From Paracentrotus lividus (Eukaryota > Echinodermata > Echinoidea > Camarodonta > Echinidae): 64,000 nt of DNA. A program made the position numbers and the translations under genes. Positions 34,951 through 47,968 of this stretch are shown here, piece after piece. The DNA lies in the NCBI GenBank assembly GCA_940671915.1, contig CALNVZ010002974.1, forward strand, positions 13,768,878 through 13,832,877, read 5' to 3'. How positions within the stretch are numbered: the stretch's first letter is position 1; each line of letters begins with the position of its first letter. The notes beneath the pieces were generated by a model, which did not search any database, was not told where the DNA came from, and saw only the letters and a program-made list of their open reading frames with translations.

Positions 34951-37154
34951 TATTTATTTTGAGAACCTGTCAGGGAGCCCTTCCTATTTCTAGCCGGCTC
35001 TGAGTAAATGAAATAACTCTACGTTTGTCTTTTATTATCCTTCCTTCTCCCTCTTCTTTCCACTTCAAATTGGAATAGCACCCTAATTGATTGAATTATG
35101 CTTCCATAAGTATGCTGGCGAATGAACCTAGCTGCCTTCTTTACGATCCGTTTTCACCATGGACCCTTCGTTGATATATACTGAGAGGATTCCCATGTAT
35201 ACCAGATCACTAAATAAATAATTTTATTTTCTTTTCTTCTGCAGATAATTGTGATATCTAATTTAGTATATTATGATTGTATTCCTAAGAAAGACTCTGA
35301 TTCCTACATTTACAACGTACTTGACAGAAGAACAATATATAGCATGAAGTAGATGGATTAACAATACAATTCTTGAAAAATTCATCTTATTAATAGAACT
35401 AATTTCCTTTACTATAAAATTCATCAGCTTGATTTAATCAACGGAAAATGCAAATACTAATTTGCCTTCTAGTCTTTCACGCAGGTGCAACAAAACAAAT
35501 ATTATTTTTCCTTTAACCTAATATCAAGATCTGCGTTGTGCAGTATTCAAACTTAAAAAGACCAGCTTTGATGATTTGTGAATAAAACTTTGATCTAATA
35601 TTTGTTTATACTCCTAACAGCCTAAGGCAAACAAAGACATATTTTCCCATTCATGTTTTGTCGAGATGGCAAGAAGTTCAAACAGGATGCCTACTTTTGT
35701 GCTGGTAATTGAAATGTATGTATAAATATACCATATCCCCCATGAGCGCAAATACCTATCCTATTCAATAATATGGCAGAATCGTAGGAGGGGAAAGAGG
35801 GTGAGAGAGGAAAAAATGGGAAGGGGTAGGAAGAGATAAGAATGCAAAGACAAATTCAGCTGTCTTTCAATCTACAAACATCCCTGATTCCCTTTCTTAA
35901 TTCTCCTTCGATTTATATCTTATTTAGCTGGACAGCGTCTTGTTTGTTCAGTTGCATGTCTGTTATTCTAACAGCAATAACATTTACCCTCCCCCATTCA
36001 CTTGTCCCCAGAAAGATGAACAGGAGAAGAAAGAGAGAGAGAGAGAAGGAGAGAGAAGGAGAGAGAGAGAGAGAGAGAGACAGAGAGAGACAGAGAAAGA
36101 GAGAGAGAGAGACAGAGACAGAGAAGAGAGAGAGAGAGAGAGAAAGAGAGAAAGAGGGAAGAGAAAGAAAGCAACATCCTTGCTCCACACTTTCTCAAAC
36201 ATTCTTTTCAGTTTTGGTGACATATTCAGGGTAATCCAGAGAACAGAATTACACAAGGTTCAATGATACCATATTAAAAATTTAATGCATAAAAATGTTA
36301 AAGAAGCTGAGGGAAAGCAGACACTACTTCACTGAAGTTAAATCTATCATGATTCTAAAAACTTGTATTTTATCCATTAATTTCATATTTACATGAAGTT
36401 ATATGCAATCTCTTTTTTTTTTCTGTATTTTTCTGAAGCTCTAAAAAAATAAAATAAAAAGGGGAAAAAAAACAACTAAATTAAACTTTGGGATGCAAGT
36501 AGACAAACACCCTACTTCGAGATTGTCAGACAAAATTTTGATAGAATCGGAGTAAGATAATGTCTTTGTGAAGTAACCAAATGGTCAATTTAATCAATTT
36601 CTAATTTTGTATGAAAAAAGGGTTGACAGTTTAATGTATGTTATTTTAGCACTTTCAAGACACCTCACAGCGTATAAAAGCAACACTGGACATGTGGAAC
36701 TCGTAACGAAAATCAATTGATAAACACAGTATATACCAAGTAGAATTCATAGGGTAGTGGCCATGTTGTAGCATTCCCTCATTAATAACTCTATGAGGTA
36801 ATTATTTGTACTTTAGAGACACCATCAAAAGCAATCTAGGACAGGCACATTAGCATGTCTATTTATGAATTAGACCAATGGGAGGTGTGAAACACCTGCT
36901 CGAACTTCAACACCAGCCCCAGCTAAGCTAATGCCCCTACTATTTGAGCTGGCATATTTATTAAAAAAAGAAGCTCTCAAATGTAATATCATACTGATCT
37001 GTTCTTACTCTAATGCATCTTCTGTATTTTGCTGCTGGGTATGGCTAGTGTGTCAATGGAAGAGAGGGTTAGGATATTTTCATGTAAAGTGCACTTTTAG
37101 TTTTGGCAAATCCACCCAATATTTTATCACTATCATTAGAATGCATGTTAGAAA
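34951..37154. other. Unique DNA with a GA tract, no gene seen
   Basis: TTTTCTTTTCTTCTGCAG ending near 35244 is a strong-looking plus-strand splice acceptor, but stops follow soon and no exon is supported. The purine tract at 36030-36170 produces long low-complexity frames on both strands that are not genes. Confidence 0.5.
36030..36170. repeat. (GA)n-rich tract
   Basis: About 140 bases of GAGAGA with occasional CAGA and AAGA. It yields overlapping arginine/glutamate or serine/leucine frames on the two strands, which are artefacts. Confidence 0.92.
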
Positions 37155-37350
37155 TAGTATTATATTATTTCTAATCATGCGTACAGATTTCATAGAGCTT
37201 ATTCATCATTTTTTTTTAGGCCTACATGGGGGGGGGGGGGTGTCAGTAAAAGACCCATAAATAACACTACATTATTTCTTATCATGCATACAGATTTCAT
37301 AAAGCTTATGTATAAAATTGTTTACATCTATATGGGGGATTGTCATCAGA
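37155..37350. repeat. Tandem duplication, about 107-bp unit, with G-tract length change
   Basis: ATTATTTCTAATCATGCGTA and ATTATTTCTTATCATGCATA mark the two units, 107 bases apart, each followed by CAGATTTCATA.AGCTTAT and a G run, then TGTCA. The G run is 13 long in the first unit (37228-37240) and 5 in the second, so the tract grew or shrank after the duplication. Confidence 0.85.
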
Positions 37351-38604
37351 AATAAAAATTAAATTATTTTTAAAAAGTAAAAAAAAAAAAAGAATTCTCC
37401 TTTTATTGCAGAAAGACCAAATATTAAGGATATTAAGTTTCCTATATACCCTCAGTAAGAAGGGGAATGGTCAAAATACATGCCCCAATCCTCTCCTTAA
37501 ACCAAAATTTAAAACCATACTATTTCAGAGATACAGAAAATGGCGTCTTGAACCACTAATTCTCGTCCAGAAAACATCAACACGCATAACGTTCTTCATA
37601 TTTCTAATGCATCATTTTGGTCAACATTGTGACATTTGATCATCGTCTCCCAAAGTTACACACCACCTTCACCCAAACTTGATAGGGAGAGGTGACAACA
37701 TCCACGGCACTGTTGCCATGGTAACGTCATAGCCAGTAAGCGATATTTGCCCAGGAATGAACAATGACAAGTCCCTTTTACTTTGCTTGTTTCTATATCT
37801 CCCTTTCTTTTTCCTCTTTGTCATTGAGAAAACATTTTCATAGCCATCTCCCTCCACCTTTCTCTAAAATTATCTTTGAATATGATGAATGAATAACAGA
37901 TAAATTATTTTTTTGGCCACTTTTCAGATCTAACTCTCAGTACTAGTAACCCAACCAAAAAAACAAACAAAAAACAATATAAAAAATATAGAGATAATAT
38001 AGCTCTTTCCAATTAACTTGATGACAATTGCCACACAAATCACCTTGGGTGACGTTATATCAGAAAACGCCCTTTCTAAATTGATTCATATCAATAACCC
38101 CCCTTTCATCATAAAAATACTTGATCAACAGTTCAATGTTTATAAGAACTACTTTAAAGGAAAAGAGTCAGATGAATGATAATATAGAGATAGTTTATTA
38201 CTCTGTTAATTCAATCATATCCGATCAAAAAGAATCTCGTGGTAAAAGTGAGCTCATTAGGCTTTCATGTAAACCGCATACTCCCCCATCCCCCTCCCCA
38301 ACCCCCTCCCCCACAACATTTTGATGTCAGACCGGGGTAAGACTGTTTGCTTAACATGATTACTACCATAAACGTTTCTCTCCCTCTTCTTGGGGGCTAT
38401 TTTCAATTCATTTGCCCTGTTATGATAAGAAAGGATTAGAACATCATCATATATCCTTTATCCAGAGCTAGAAGGGATTAAGTCCACATCCAAGTCTATG
38501 CGCTAACTACCTTTCCGCTCTGAGCAGATGACCTGATGTCTTTCCAAACACAGTTTGCTTATTTCTAATTTTCTCGTGCGGTAATAACAAAATGGATGAA
38601 ATTA
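37351..38604. other. Unique DNA, no gene seen
   Basis: AT-rich, with a C-rich patch near 38281-38313. The frame at 37340-37639 (99 codons) begins in a lysine run and has no recognisable domain. Confidence 0.5.
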
Positions 38605-38905
38605 GGTGTAAGTGAGCAGATTCAATCTTCTTAAGAAGACTAAATTAATAGGGAAAGGATGAGCCATTGTGTTGTCAGAAACAAGTATTTTAAATGTGTA
38701 AGTTGAAAATGAAAGATCAATACAGAAACATGAAAAACATTGATGTTACATTGATTGTTACATTGGTGTAAGTGAGCGGATTCAATCTTAGTTCAAAGAC
38801 TAAATGAATAGGGAGAAGATGAGCCATTGTGTTGTCAGAAACAAGTATTTTAAATGTGTAAGTTGAAAATTGAAAGATCCATACACAAACATGAAAGACA
38901 TTGAT
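38605..38905. repeat. Tandem duplication, 160-bp unit
   Basis: Units start GGTGTAAGTGAGC at 38605 and 38765. A 41-base inner block beginning GAGCCATTGTG and reaching GTAAGTTG is identical in both. Small differences and indels elsewhere suggest moderate age. Confidence 0.9.
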
Positions 38906-41555
38906 CAAGATTTAAACTTTGAAACATTTTCACATCTACCGAAGACGAATGGATAGAATTATAAATCTTTAGAACAAGCTGAATCTTTATCCATATGATA
39001 AATTTTTGTTTTGCTGTGTTACAAAGCTATAATAATGTTAACCAATTGAACTAGAAATTAATTATGTGACTTTAAAATTGATCCTTGAAAGCATTTTGTT
39101 GTTTCACATAAAGTATTCCTTTAGAATGAATTTCCACCCATTATATGAATACCTCTTATGATGTTGGCATGTGCTAATAGCTGTTTGAAAATATAATATA
39201 AACAAAAATGTGTATCAGTTTGTACATTGATTTTTTTGTATATCAACTGCTGAAAGTCATCATCATTGAGACGAAAAAGGATGAACAAATGACACATCAG
39301 GGTCCGCTCAGAAGCACATTCAAATATGTTTAAAAAATCATGCTTGTTTTTTCTTTGTTGTTGTGTTTTTTTTTTTACTAGTCCAGTCAAAAACAGTTGT
39401 TTTTAATGGAAATAACAATATCGGTACCTCATTACAGAAGTCATTAAAAATGTTAACAGCATAGAATCCGGAACTTAAGAGCAAATTATTATTACTATTT
39501 TGGGGGGATGGGGCTTAGTCCCTTTAAAACCAGCATAAGACTGAACTGGTTATGAAAACTGACCACACATCTATGTGATGCTCTTGAAGTTAGTAACCTG
39601 TCCATGCATTTCCAATCTCTAACACTCTCTCGTCACCTTTATTCCACCAGTGAGGAAGATTGGGCATTGCCAAGCTTAATTACAGAGCGTTGTCCCCGGC
39701 CAGTGTGGTGCCATGCGGTTTCTATAATTCTATTTCACTCAAACCCCATCCCTCTATCCTCCATACAATTTACTATCGGTCAAGCGCGTAACAATCCAGG
39801 TGGTATTCTCCCTCTCTCTCTCTCTTCCTCATTCGCAGACCAAGAATAGACGACCTACAAAAGGCTGACCTTTACTACCCGACCTACAAATGCATGACCT
39901 CTAATAGCACCTATAGACCTTCAATGACCTTTCTGCATGGTGAGGCACCTCTATTGTGAAGCTTGGGGATCCCTACGTTGATAATAAGAACTGAGAAGTG
40001 AGCTTTGATTGCTTCTTCTATGCTTTATAACTTGCTTTCCAGTATTTATTTACTGGATGCATGTTTGACCACTTTAGCTCCTGACAGTAAAGTTTTGTTT
40101 GGGTCATTATCGGCATACAACAACATTTAGTGTGGTAAAATAATCATCTTATAATGTGAAAGACCTATATAAGATATACAAATGTAGGTATCCATCTTTA
40201 AAGAAAAAAAAAATTCTTGTAAATATTCATCCCCCCCCCCAAAAAAAAAGGCACCAATCCAAAAACCAATTTGAAAGTAAATGCAAATTCAAATTCTCAC
40301 TAGTCATTTAATTTCCGATATTCTTGCATAATCAACACGATAGAATCTGAAAACTTTTGTGGCAGTTTAATAAATTATATCTCTCTCTATATATATGTCT
40401 TCTTATCCCCTGTATATCCTTATCTTTTGAGCTTTTGTTTTGATGTACCACATCAACGGGACAGACGTAACCCCGCACTGCGGTACTGGTGCAGGATTGG
40501 AGTTTATGACCCTTTCTTCTCTTTGTTCCGTCTGTTCAAAATACATATACTTTGTTTTCTGTTCTTTTTATTTATCATAATTTTTTTGCTTTACGAGAAC
40601 GAGGTCGGTATTTTATTAGAGACATTTATACAACAGATGTTTTGATTTTCTAGATTATCATCAAGCAAGGCTTAGTATTACAAAAAAGAAAAAAAAGTTA
40701 AAACAATTTTATTTTTTTTTCAACTGGAAATCCTAATTATATGATTTTCTTTAAAAAAGAAAAAAAAAAAAGAAAAGAAAGGGAAAAAAAACCCAAATGA
40801 TAATGGAAGCGCAGTAAAATATAAAAACAACAACAACAACAACATTAGTCTGTCTGTCTGTGATTATTCACTCAAACAAACCTAATTCTGTAAGTCTTTC
40901 CCGTCTACCCACTCCCTTGATTTTCTACAACGAACATGTACAGCATAGAATATTGATCATCAATCGGCTAAGAATACGATCGCTTAGTATATAACCTCAT
41001 AAGCGTGGATTAGACGGATTATATTAACCCACAGGAACATAAATTGTATTCATTTTTTATTCATAGATCTGCCATACATTTAAGTAAAAGATCAAAAAAA
41101 GATATAGCATGGTATACAAAACCAAAAAAAATAATTGGATTAAATTTCCTGTTTATAATACTTTTTTATATTTTAAAGAAAAGTAGAAAGATATACGGAA
41201 AAGGGCAAGGCAAAGAGTGCTCAACATATACATGTAGGGACTCAGTGACTTTGTTCAGGCTTTATTTGATAAATTGAATGCTTATGTTTGTTTCGTAAAA
41301 TGATGCTTAGATATATAAACTTCCAGGAATGTAAAGATTCTATAAAAAAGAGACATTATTATCTCATTAGAGGTAAATTCCCAACTTATGCACTATCAGC
41401 AGTGTGCATCTTTTATGCTCAACTTGCAGGCCCCAATTATGGATTTGTTGGTGGAAAAATTTCACCACACAGGGGGGAGGAGGTTGACGGCCCAGCCCAT
41501 AAATTGTAAACAAATATGGATGTTTTACCTATATCTGAAAATAAGGAAAATAAAA
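38906..41555. other. Unique DNA, no gene seen
   Basis: AT-rich with a C10-A9 junction at 40231-40249 and A/T runs near 40680-40800. CTCTCTCTCTCTCTTCCTC near 39812 is a small CT repeat. No credible exon. Confidence 0.5.
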
Positions 41556-41562
41556 TAGAATA

Positions 41563-41655
41563 GACTTACCTATAGATGATTTGGAGATGATTGTGTACGT
41601 CCAAATGATGATGAAATGAGACGGAAATAGGGAAATTAAAAAGAAATAATAGGAG
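41563..41655 (-). other. Candidate recursive splice site
   Basis: On the minus strand about 85 bases free of AG, including TTTCTTTTTAATTTCCC and TTTCCGTCTCATTTC, end in CTATAG joined directly to the perfect donor GTAAGT (junction between 41570 and 41569). The layout is the same as at 21392. Use as a splice site is conjecture. Confidence 0.3.
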
Positions 41656-44610
41656 AAACATTAGAATGCTGTACAGCAATAACATTGCTCAATAACAAGA
41701 GATGCTTCAAAAATATTGATTCGTGATCTCACTTTTTCATAACATATTTTTTGGGAATAATGGTTTTAAATTTGTTTTTAAGAGATACTATTTCATTTTT
41801 ATAAAAAGCACAACCAAGGATTTGTATTTCTTTTAATAGATCTTTAAGATACTACATCATCAACAAGATATAAACTAATATTTTTTTTAAATAAGAATAA
41901 GTGAAAATAAACATCTGATATGGAAAGCACCTGGAAAACAAGTTAATTTCTCCTTAAAATAATTTTGGTTCACAAAGTACAAGTACCATACCAGAAGCTG
42001 ACAATGATTGAATTTGAACTTTTACCTCTGTGAAAACTAACTAAAACACAGTAGACAATAAATATCAATGTAATAAAATCAAATTGACTGAACTAGACAC
42101 ATATGCTCATTCAGATACGTTCTTGAAAATGATATTCTTTTTAAAAGAATTTCTGATATGAACAAAGTTAACAGACATCCCTATTAAGAGGGACCCAAAA
42201 AGCTGTTAGGGCATACATGAATTTAAAAAATGTGGCGAATCATGTCAATCAGTGGAGGTGCAAGTGTCGAGCTCTGAAGCCCTGAATTACATTTCATGAT
42301 TGTTATTCATTGTAGAAATGTAATTTGACTTATTGAAAGAGTAAACACTGGGCAAATGTGTGTATAATGTGGCAAAAATGGTAAATGAGGGAGGAAGTTC
42401 TGTGGTGACAGAAACACGGACAGGTAAAAGGGAGAGTGAGAGATGAGAATATATAGAGAGAAGGAGAGAAGAAATGGAGATTGAGAGAGGGGAGTAGAAA
42501 AAGACAGAGAGGAAGAGAAAGAGAGTCAATAGACAAATGAAATATAGCATCAGGTAGATATGGATCGAGAGGGAAACAAAGTGAGATTGAGAAAAACTTG
42601 AGTCAAAGAGAGAGACAGAGAGAGAGAGAGAGAGAATCTATTTTTTTTAAATATATAATTTAATATCCATCATTAAAAGTTTGTCTATCATTGATTTGTG
42701 AGAAGCATTACACACGATTTAGAATGACTCTACTAGAAATGAAAACTATCCTATTTGCCCGATTGGGATTACAGTTCATCCGCAGACTAATATGTACGCA
42801 ACAGCACATGAATATGCGCACTGCTATTATACATACTTAAACTTCATGTACTAAAAATACTAAAACAAAACAAGAACTTGTTGTTGGTGAAAGTTTGATC
42901 AAAGTTCAAACAGGGATTCAAAACAAATATACATTACAGTGCCTTTATTCGCAAGACAGCAAGACGGGATGAACCCACGCAATCTTAAAGCTACAAAATA
43001 TTCCCATTTCCTTCAGGGCTATTAAGCCCTTCAGGAAAAGGAAATATTAGGTAGCTGCAATCTATAAATTCAACCATATTTGCTCAAGGTCTGTTTGTCT
43101 GTTTAATATCACATTTAACAAAAAATAAATAAAAATAGAAAGAAGAAACATCATATTTTATTAATGCTCAAAAATAAATTGATAAAGCTGAATGGATATA
43201 GCATTCATCAACAGTACAGACTAGACCAATTGATGATACTACAGTCCCACCTCATATAGAAACCTGTGGTTGTTTTTAGAGTGGGGGTGAATTTTTGAAT
43301 GGTGAATACAGAGCACAGTGACAGAATATGTCATATGATCCCCCGGATCAATACCAACTGCCATTCAGATTTGTTCAAGTAAAATATGGAATGGGGTATG
43401 AAAGAAAGATGAGGGTAACAGATATATATCCAGGATATGTTAGGAGCTGAAAGGGCTTTACCTCTATATAAAAAAAAATGGGACAAACACCATCCTGGCG
43501 CTCAGAAGACGATATTAGGAATAAAAGCAGTCAGAAGAAAATGAAACAAGGAGGAAGAGGATTGAGAGGGAGAACGAGACAAGACAAGGAAAAGAGGAAA
43601 CGGAAAGATAAGGGAAAAGAGGTAACTAAGATAAAAAGGCATTAAAGGTATCAGATAAACAATAGGATACTTAACAAGGGTGAAGGAGAAAAGAAGGAAA
43701 ATAGAACACACAAATTAACCAATTGAAATAATGGGAAATAAAAATAAAAATAATGTTCTAGAACGAGAATGTTTCAATGAGAAAGGATCCAAAAATGTTT
43801 GATGTTTAACATCATTTTATTGTGCTTTTACATCGATTTTTCTAATAAGATCATAAAAAAATGAATATTTCCATTTCAAATCAAAAGACATGTGCCACTA
43901 TTATCAATCCAACAACAACAATAACAACATCTATATACATGACATCACCTATTTTCCTCAGTATGTAATTTCCCCCTATTTAATGAGTTTTTTTCACCCT
44001 GGTCTATTTCCTTATGACTTTGGCTTGAACATGGAAAAACAAGAGTCACCAGAGATCAAAATAAACTCTCGTAAAAACTCAGATGAGAATAACAAAGATC
44101 ATAAAGCTATCATAAACTATTGATGTTTCATACAGCCGATCATTTCCTCTACTATACAGTGTCATAATACCGTCACAAACCCTCTTCTTTTACTACATAC
44201 AGTACCCACATTTTCTCCCAAAGCAATCATTCAAGGCATTCATAAAAGAAAGGAGATTTTCATTGAAAAATATAGCTCGGCTTCAGTCTTAGAAACAGAT
44301 TGAAAATCATTGCTCAAAGGCCATGCCGCCTGGAATGGGGAGAGGACTGTATGTGATTATCAGTGACTTCAAATGAAAACTCAAATTTGAAGCGGATTAC
44401 GGCGAGCAAACCTGCATCGTTTCTGAACCTCAATATTTTGACGATATCTTGGTTTTGAGATGTAGGCGCTCGGGTAAAAGTCTTGAGGGTTATGTGAAAA
44501 TAGCGGCAGCTTCAAAAAAACATGATGGGTGCTCCAGAAAATGGGAGAGGGATTGAAACGATAAAGAATATATAAATGGCAACCCTGATAATTCTTGGAA
44601 TGACTATTTT
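41656..44610. other. Unique A-rich DNA, no gene seen
   Basis: The plus strand is A-rich, and the purine tract at 42420-42530 gives serine/leucine-rich minus frames that are not genes. A second purine tract lies at 43540-43620. Nothing else is recognised. Confidence 0.5.
42420..42634. repeat. GA-rich tract with (GA)n
   Basis: Purine-rich sequence on the plus strand with a clean GA microsatellite near 42606-42634. Confidence 0.85.
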
Positions 44611-44638
44611 CTCTCTCTCTCTCTCTTTCTCTCTCTCA
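44611..44638. repeat. (CT)n microsatellite
   Basis: A CT repeat with one TT interruption that abuts, within about seven bases, the left end of the element at 44645. Confidence 0.9.
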
Positions 44639-44644
44639 GTTATA

Positions 44645-45523
44645 GGGGAGACCGGGGACAATTGTAACACGGGGCAATTGTAACAGGGGCTCCCATCCCT
44701 AGCAGAAACATGCTACAAACTTGAAATTTGTACAGAGCATGCGCATTTCATCGCTCCACATGCCGTTTGAGTATTAACAGATTCAACGGTTCGTGGAACT
44801 TTCTACAGCAGAAAAATCGTTTTTTGAGTAGGAAAGTAATATTTCACATTACCCATTGTTTTTCTTCTGGACAAATATGTGGATGAGCTACGGCTGTCAT
44901 TTTTATATATTTAGAATTTATGTTCTTAGGCCATATCTTGCTAACGTTTCAACGATTAATACCTCAGCTAATATAGAAAAAAATCTCTCCAAATATGGTC
45001 GCCCACCACAGGGGCAATAGTAACAATGCCGTTTAGGAAATACTTTTGCCCTGTACCTAGCTCCGGGACAGTTCAGCGCGCTGTCATCGCCCGTACAGAG
45101 CACGTAAACTTCTGCAATAATCCCATGCCATGTATATAACAAGTGGAAAATATAATGTAACTTGAGTCAAGCATTGTCATGTTTTATAATAATTAGCTTA
45201 TGTGGTTAATGTTGTTTAAATCTTGGATCTGTCAAGTGCATAGCTTTGAAAAAGAAAAGCAAAATGTTACAATGTCACGTGTTACAATTGCCCCCATAGC
45301 GTGTTACAATTGCCCCTGGTTTAGGGACAATTGTAACACTCGACCTCGTGTTTTGAAATGATAATGGCTTCAAAATAAATAGTTTTACTTAACCCAAACC
45401 TATTCGCATATCGAGCTAAGATATCCAAATTTCGTTTTGTTTGGTTTTAAGCAAGTATTTAGTTATAATAAAGTTGATAAGTCAAATTTGGAAAAAAGTG
45501 TTACAATTGTCCCCGGTCTCCCC
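44645..45523. mobile_element. Family F non-autonomous element (879 bp, perfect 26-bp ends)
   Basis: Both ends start GGGGAGACCGGGGACAATTG and pair perfectly over 26 bases; TA flanks each side (44643-44644 and 45524-45525). The motif GGGGCAATTGTAACA or close variants occurs about seven times, in both orientations: near 44656, 44671, 45011, 45281, 45303, 45324 and 45499. Such subterminal repeats often serve as transposase binding sites, which is an inference here. The longest frame inside is 74 codons and unremarkable, so the element is non-autonomous. The superfamily is unassigned; a TA duplication would fit Tc1/mariner-like transposition. Confidence 0.85.
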
Positions 45524-45699
45524 TACTCTTGTGAGGAATGATCTTTGAATGCATAAAGGCTCGGCAAAGCACAAATGACATACCAATGTCATTCATGAAA
45601 TGAGATAAAATCAAGAAGTACCTGCCACGGTCAAAATTCAAATCATTTTTGCACAAATTTTATGCATAAAAACACTATATTATTAGTCAAAGTGATTAT

Positions 45700-45830
45700 T
45701 ATTATGTCCAAATGGATGATCATATCACATTTATGTGGCACTTAAGTGAACACTTAAGCGCCATGAGTGCTGAAAGGTGGACCTGAGCACTATATAGGTA
45801 CCCACTATTATTATTACTATTTAGGATTGC
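45700..45830 (-). repeat. Probable ATT-microsatellite SINE-like repeat
   Basis: Bounded by ATTATTATTATG and ATTATTATTACTATT, with GAGCACTATATAGGTACCCA and a palindrome CACTTAAGTG inside. On the minus strand an (AAT)n run leads to TATATAGTGCTC, similar in layout to the repeat at 8330-8412. The relationship is tentative. Confidence 0.4.
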
Positions 45831-46142
45831 CTTATTAAACAAGAGAAAACTTATATAGTGTTAAAGAAAATATTTTAAATTCATAAAAAAAAAAAAGTTT
45901 GATATTTCGGGGATTCTTTCCCATAACATTACCCAAATAAGCCAAAGAAACATCATAAAAGACAACATGGATTAATTTCAGATGGAAGAGGAAGAGGGGA
46001 TTATATTTTTGGTTCACCGATAATTAGTTCTACACGCACAAAATTACTCCTTTCATGTGTAACAATGGGGTAGACTGTTGGTCTTATGCCTACTAATCCT
46101 TCCAAACATAAAAATTATCACTAATTTTATTATTTACAATAA
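45831..46142. other. Unique DNA, no gene seen
   Basis: Short AT-rich spacer between the ATT repeat and the DIRS fossil. Nothing recognised. Confidence 0.5.
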
Positions 46143-46290
46143 AGAATTATATATTTGCCTACTTTGCTATTCGTCCTCGAATCGCTTGCCAACCGAATAT
46201 TATAACCCCGAGAAAATTTGTCGCCTATTGTTCCTATGCCTATAAAACCCCCTCACTCGCCAAATTATGACACAGGCGCCCATCTCCTGG
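46143..46290. repeat. DIRS left inverted terminal repeat
   Basis: Starts near ATATATTTGCCTACTTTGCT and matches the reverse complement of the right end with only about two differences in the first 88 bases; further in the match weakens. The exact outer boundary is uncertain by a few bases. Confidence 0.85.
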
Positions 46291-46699
46291 CCATAGGGCA
46301 AGCCCGCAGCAGTACAAACATCTGTGTTAAATGAAGTAGAATACAATCTTCCTCTTTAATCTTCTATCCCAGCCTACCATCAATCCAATCTAGACAATGG
46401 ACGCCGAGGCGGGATTGAGGTGAGGATTGAGTAGCAAAATCTATATTAATTGCCTTTTATTGGCAAATAATCATAAAAATATAGGCATAATTATTTAAGA
46501 TAACATTTCAAAAGAACTGATATAATCTTGCCTAGCTGCTATAACGACCAGCACTCCTCGTATGTTGTACGGGAGCGGACGGCCTCATACGAATTTAGAT
46601 TGAACACTTATACAAGAATCTAGACCACCACGCAATGATAGAACTATGGAAAAATTTCCCTACCACAGGGAAGGACATCTTTTTAGGTAGTGAAGTGTG

Positions 46700-47870
46700 T
46701 GAAAAATTCTGACTTCTCCAGTAAGCGGATCAATATCTACCTCAACGGAGACCCCGGAACAGGGCCACGACGAGCTAATGCTCCATGTCATGCGCTCTGA
46801 GGTTGGTGTCAGAAACTCTGGCGCTAGAAGCCTGCCGCTTTATGGCAGCTACATATCCATCTGGATAGGTGCTTTTAGAAGCTGGAGAAAAGTTCTATTA
46901 GTGATTACGAACAGTTGGTCTGATTTTTCGCAAATTTCTTTACTTTGTCCAGGTACTAGGCCCTCAACAGGGCACGACACTCATATTTTCTGCGTATTGA
47001 CGAAACTTGGTAAGTGGGCGAAGAAGATCTCTACAGGCCCGAAGTTTCTGATTGTTCTTGCGATAAACTTCGCGTTGGGATCAAACGGACTCCTCCGTTC
47101 TCCCATCTTATGTGGCCTCTAGCGATAGACAGAGCATGAGGGAGCTCACGTCGTTCCTGATGCTAACAGCCAAAGAAAAGCAAGTCTTTATCGTTGTGTC
47201 TAACAGGGATGCCGAATGGAGTGGTTCGAAAGGTTTCGCTAGTGCTTCTAAAACCTTTGGGAGACTCCAGAGAGGTACAACGGCCTGAAATTAGGTCTCT
47301 TGAGAGATAGAGAACGTAACAGGCTGACAATTGAGGAGCAGAAGACACCGACGATCCGTCTTCAAAAACCGTGTGAATAGCCGCGATCGCAGATCTGTAA
47401 CCTCTAAGCGTGGATAGTGACTTTCCCTTGTCTGTAAAGTGCTATGATGAAGTCAGCTATAGCCGCAAGAAGCTTCTCTTGGGCTATTCCTTCTCTTCAC
47501 ACCACTCTATAAATGCATTTAGTCTTGAAGAGTAGACCTTCCTGGTGGAGGCTCTTCTACTTTCACTAAAAGTGAGGCTGCCCGTTCAGAAAAGCCTTCT
47601 GCTCTGGCTGACTCGCCGATAACGGCCAGACGGTCAACCTGAGGTGCTGTCGGATGATCGTGGAGAATCTCTGACACTGTTGGTAGACCAAGATCCTTGC
47701 ACCATGGAAGCTGCCAAGATTCCTTCCACCAATAGAGGAAGAAGATCTTGAAACCACGCTCGGCTGGGCCAATGTGGTGGCGATGAGAATCACCGATGCT
47801 CTGTCTTCCCGGATCTTCCTGAGGACTAAGGGATAAGTTGAAGGGAGAGGCGGTACGCCTTCAGACCTGT
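46700..47870 (-). pseudogene. DIRS tyrosine recombinase region (relic)
   Basis: Placed by family order, downstream of RNase H on the minus strand. The part near 47566-47874 holds the linker word VLRKIREDRASVILIA, which resembles the segment following RNase H in DIRS proteins. I do not identify the catalytic residues with confidence. It is a broken relic. Confidence 0.5.
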
Positions 47871-47968
47871 CCAAGAAATTGAGAACGGTCCCACGCTATC
47901 GCCTTCTCTTCCTTTATTGTTGAGCAGAATATCGGTAGTCCTGTTGTTCATGGAAGACGCGAACAGGT

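Noticed and set aside
35220-35300. Plus-strand exon after a strong CAG acceptor near 35244
   Set aside because: Stops appear soon after in the frames I checked, no donor is convincing, and T-rich runs ending in CAG arise by chance in such DNA.
35842-36266. Long overlapping frames on both strands (up to 130 codons)
   Set aside because: All come from the (GA)n tract, with Arg/Glu or Ser/Leu runs and no domain.
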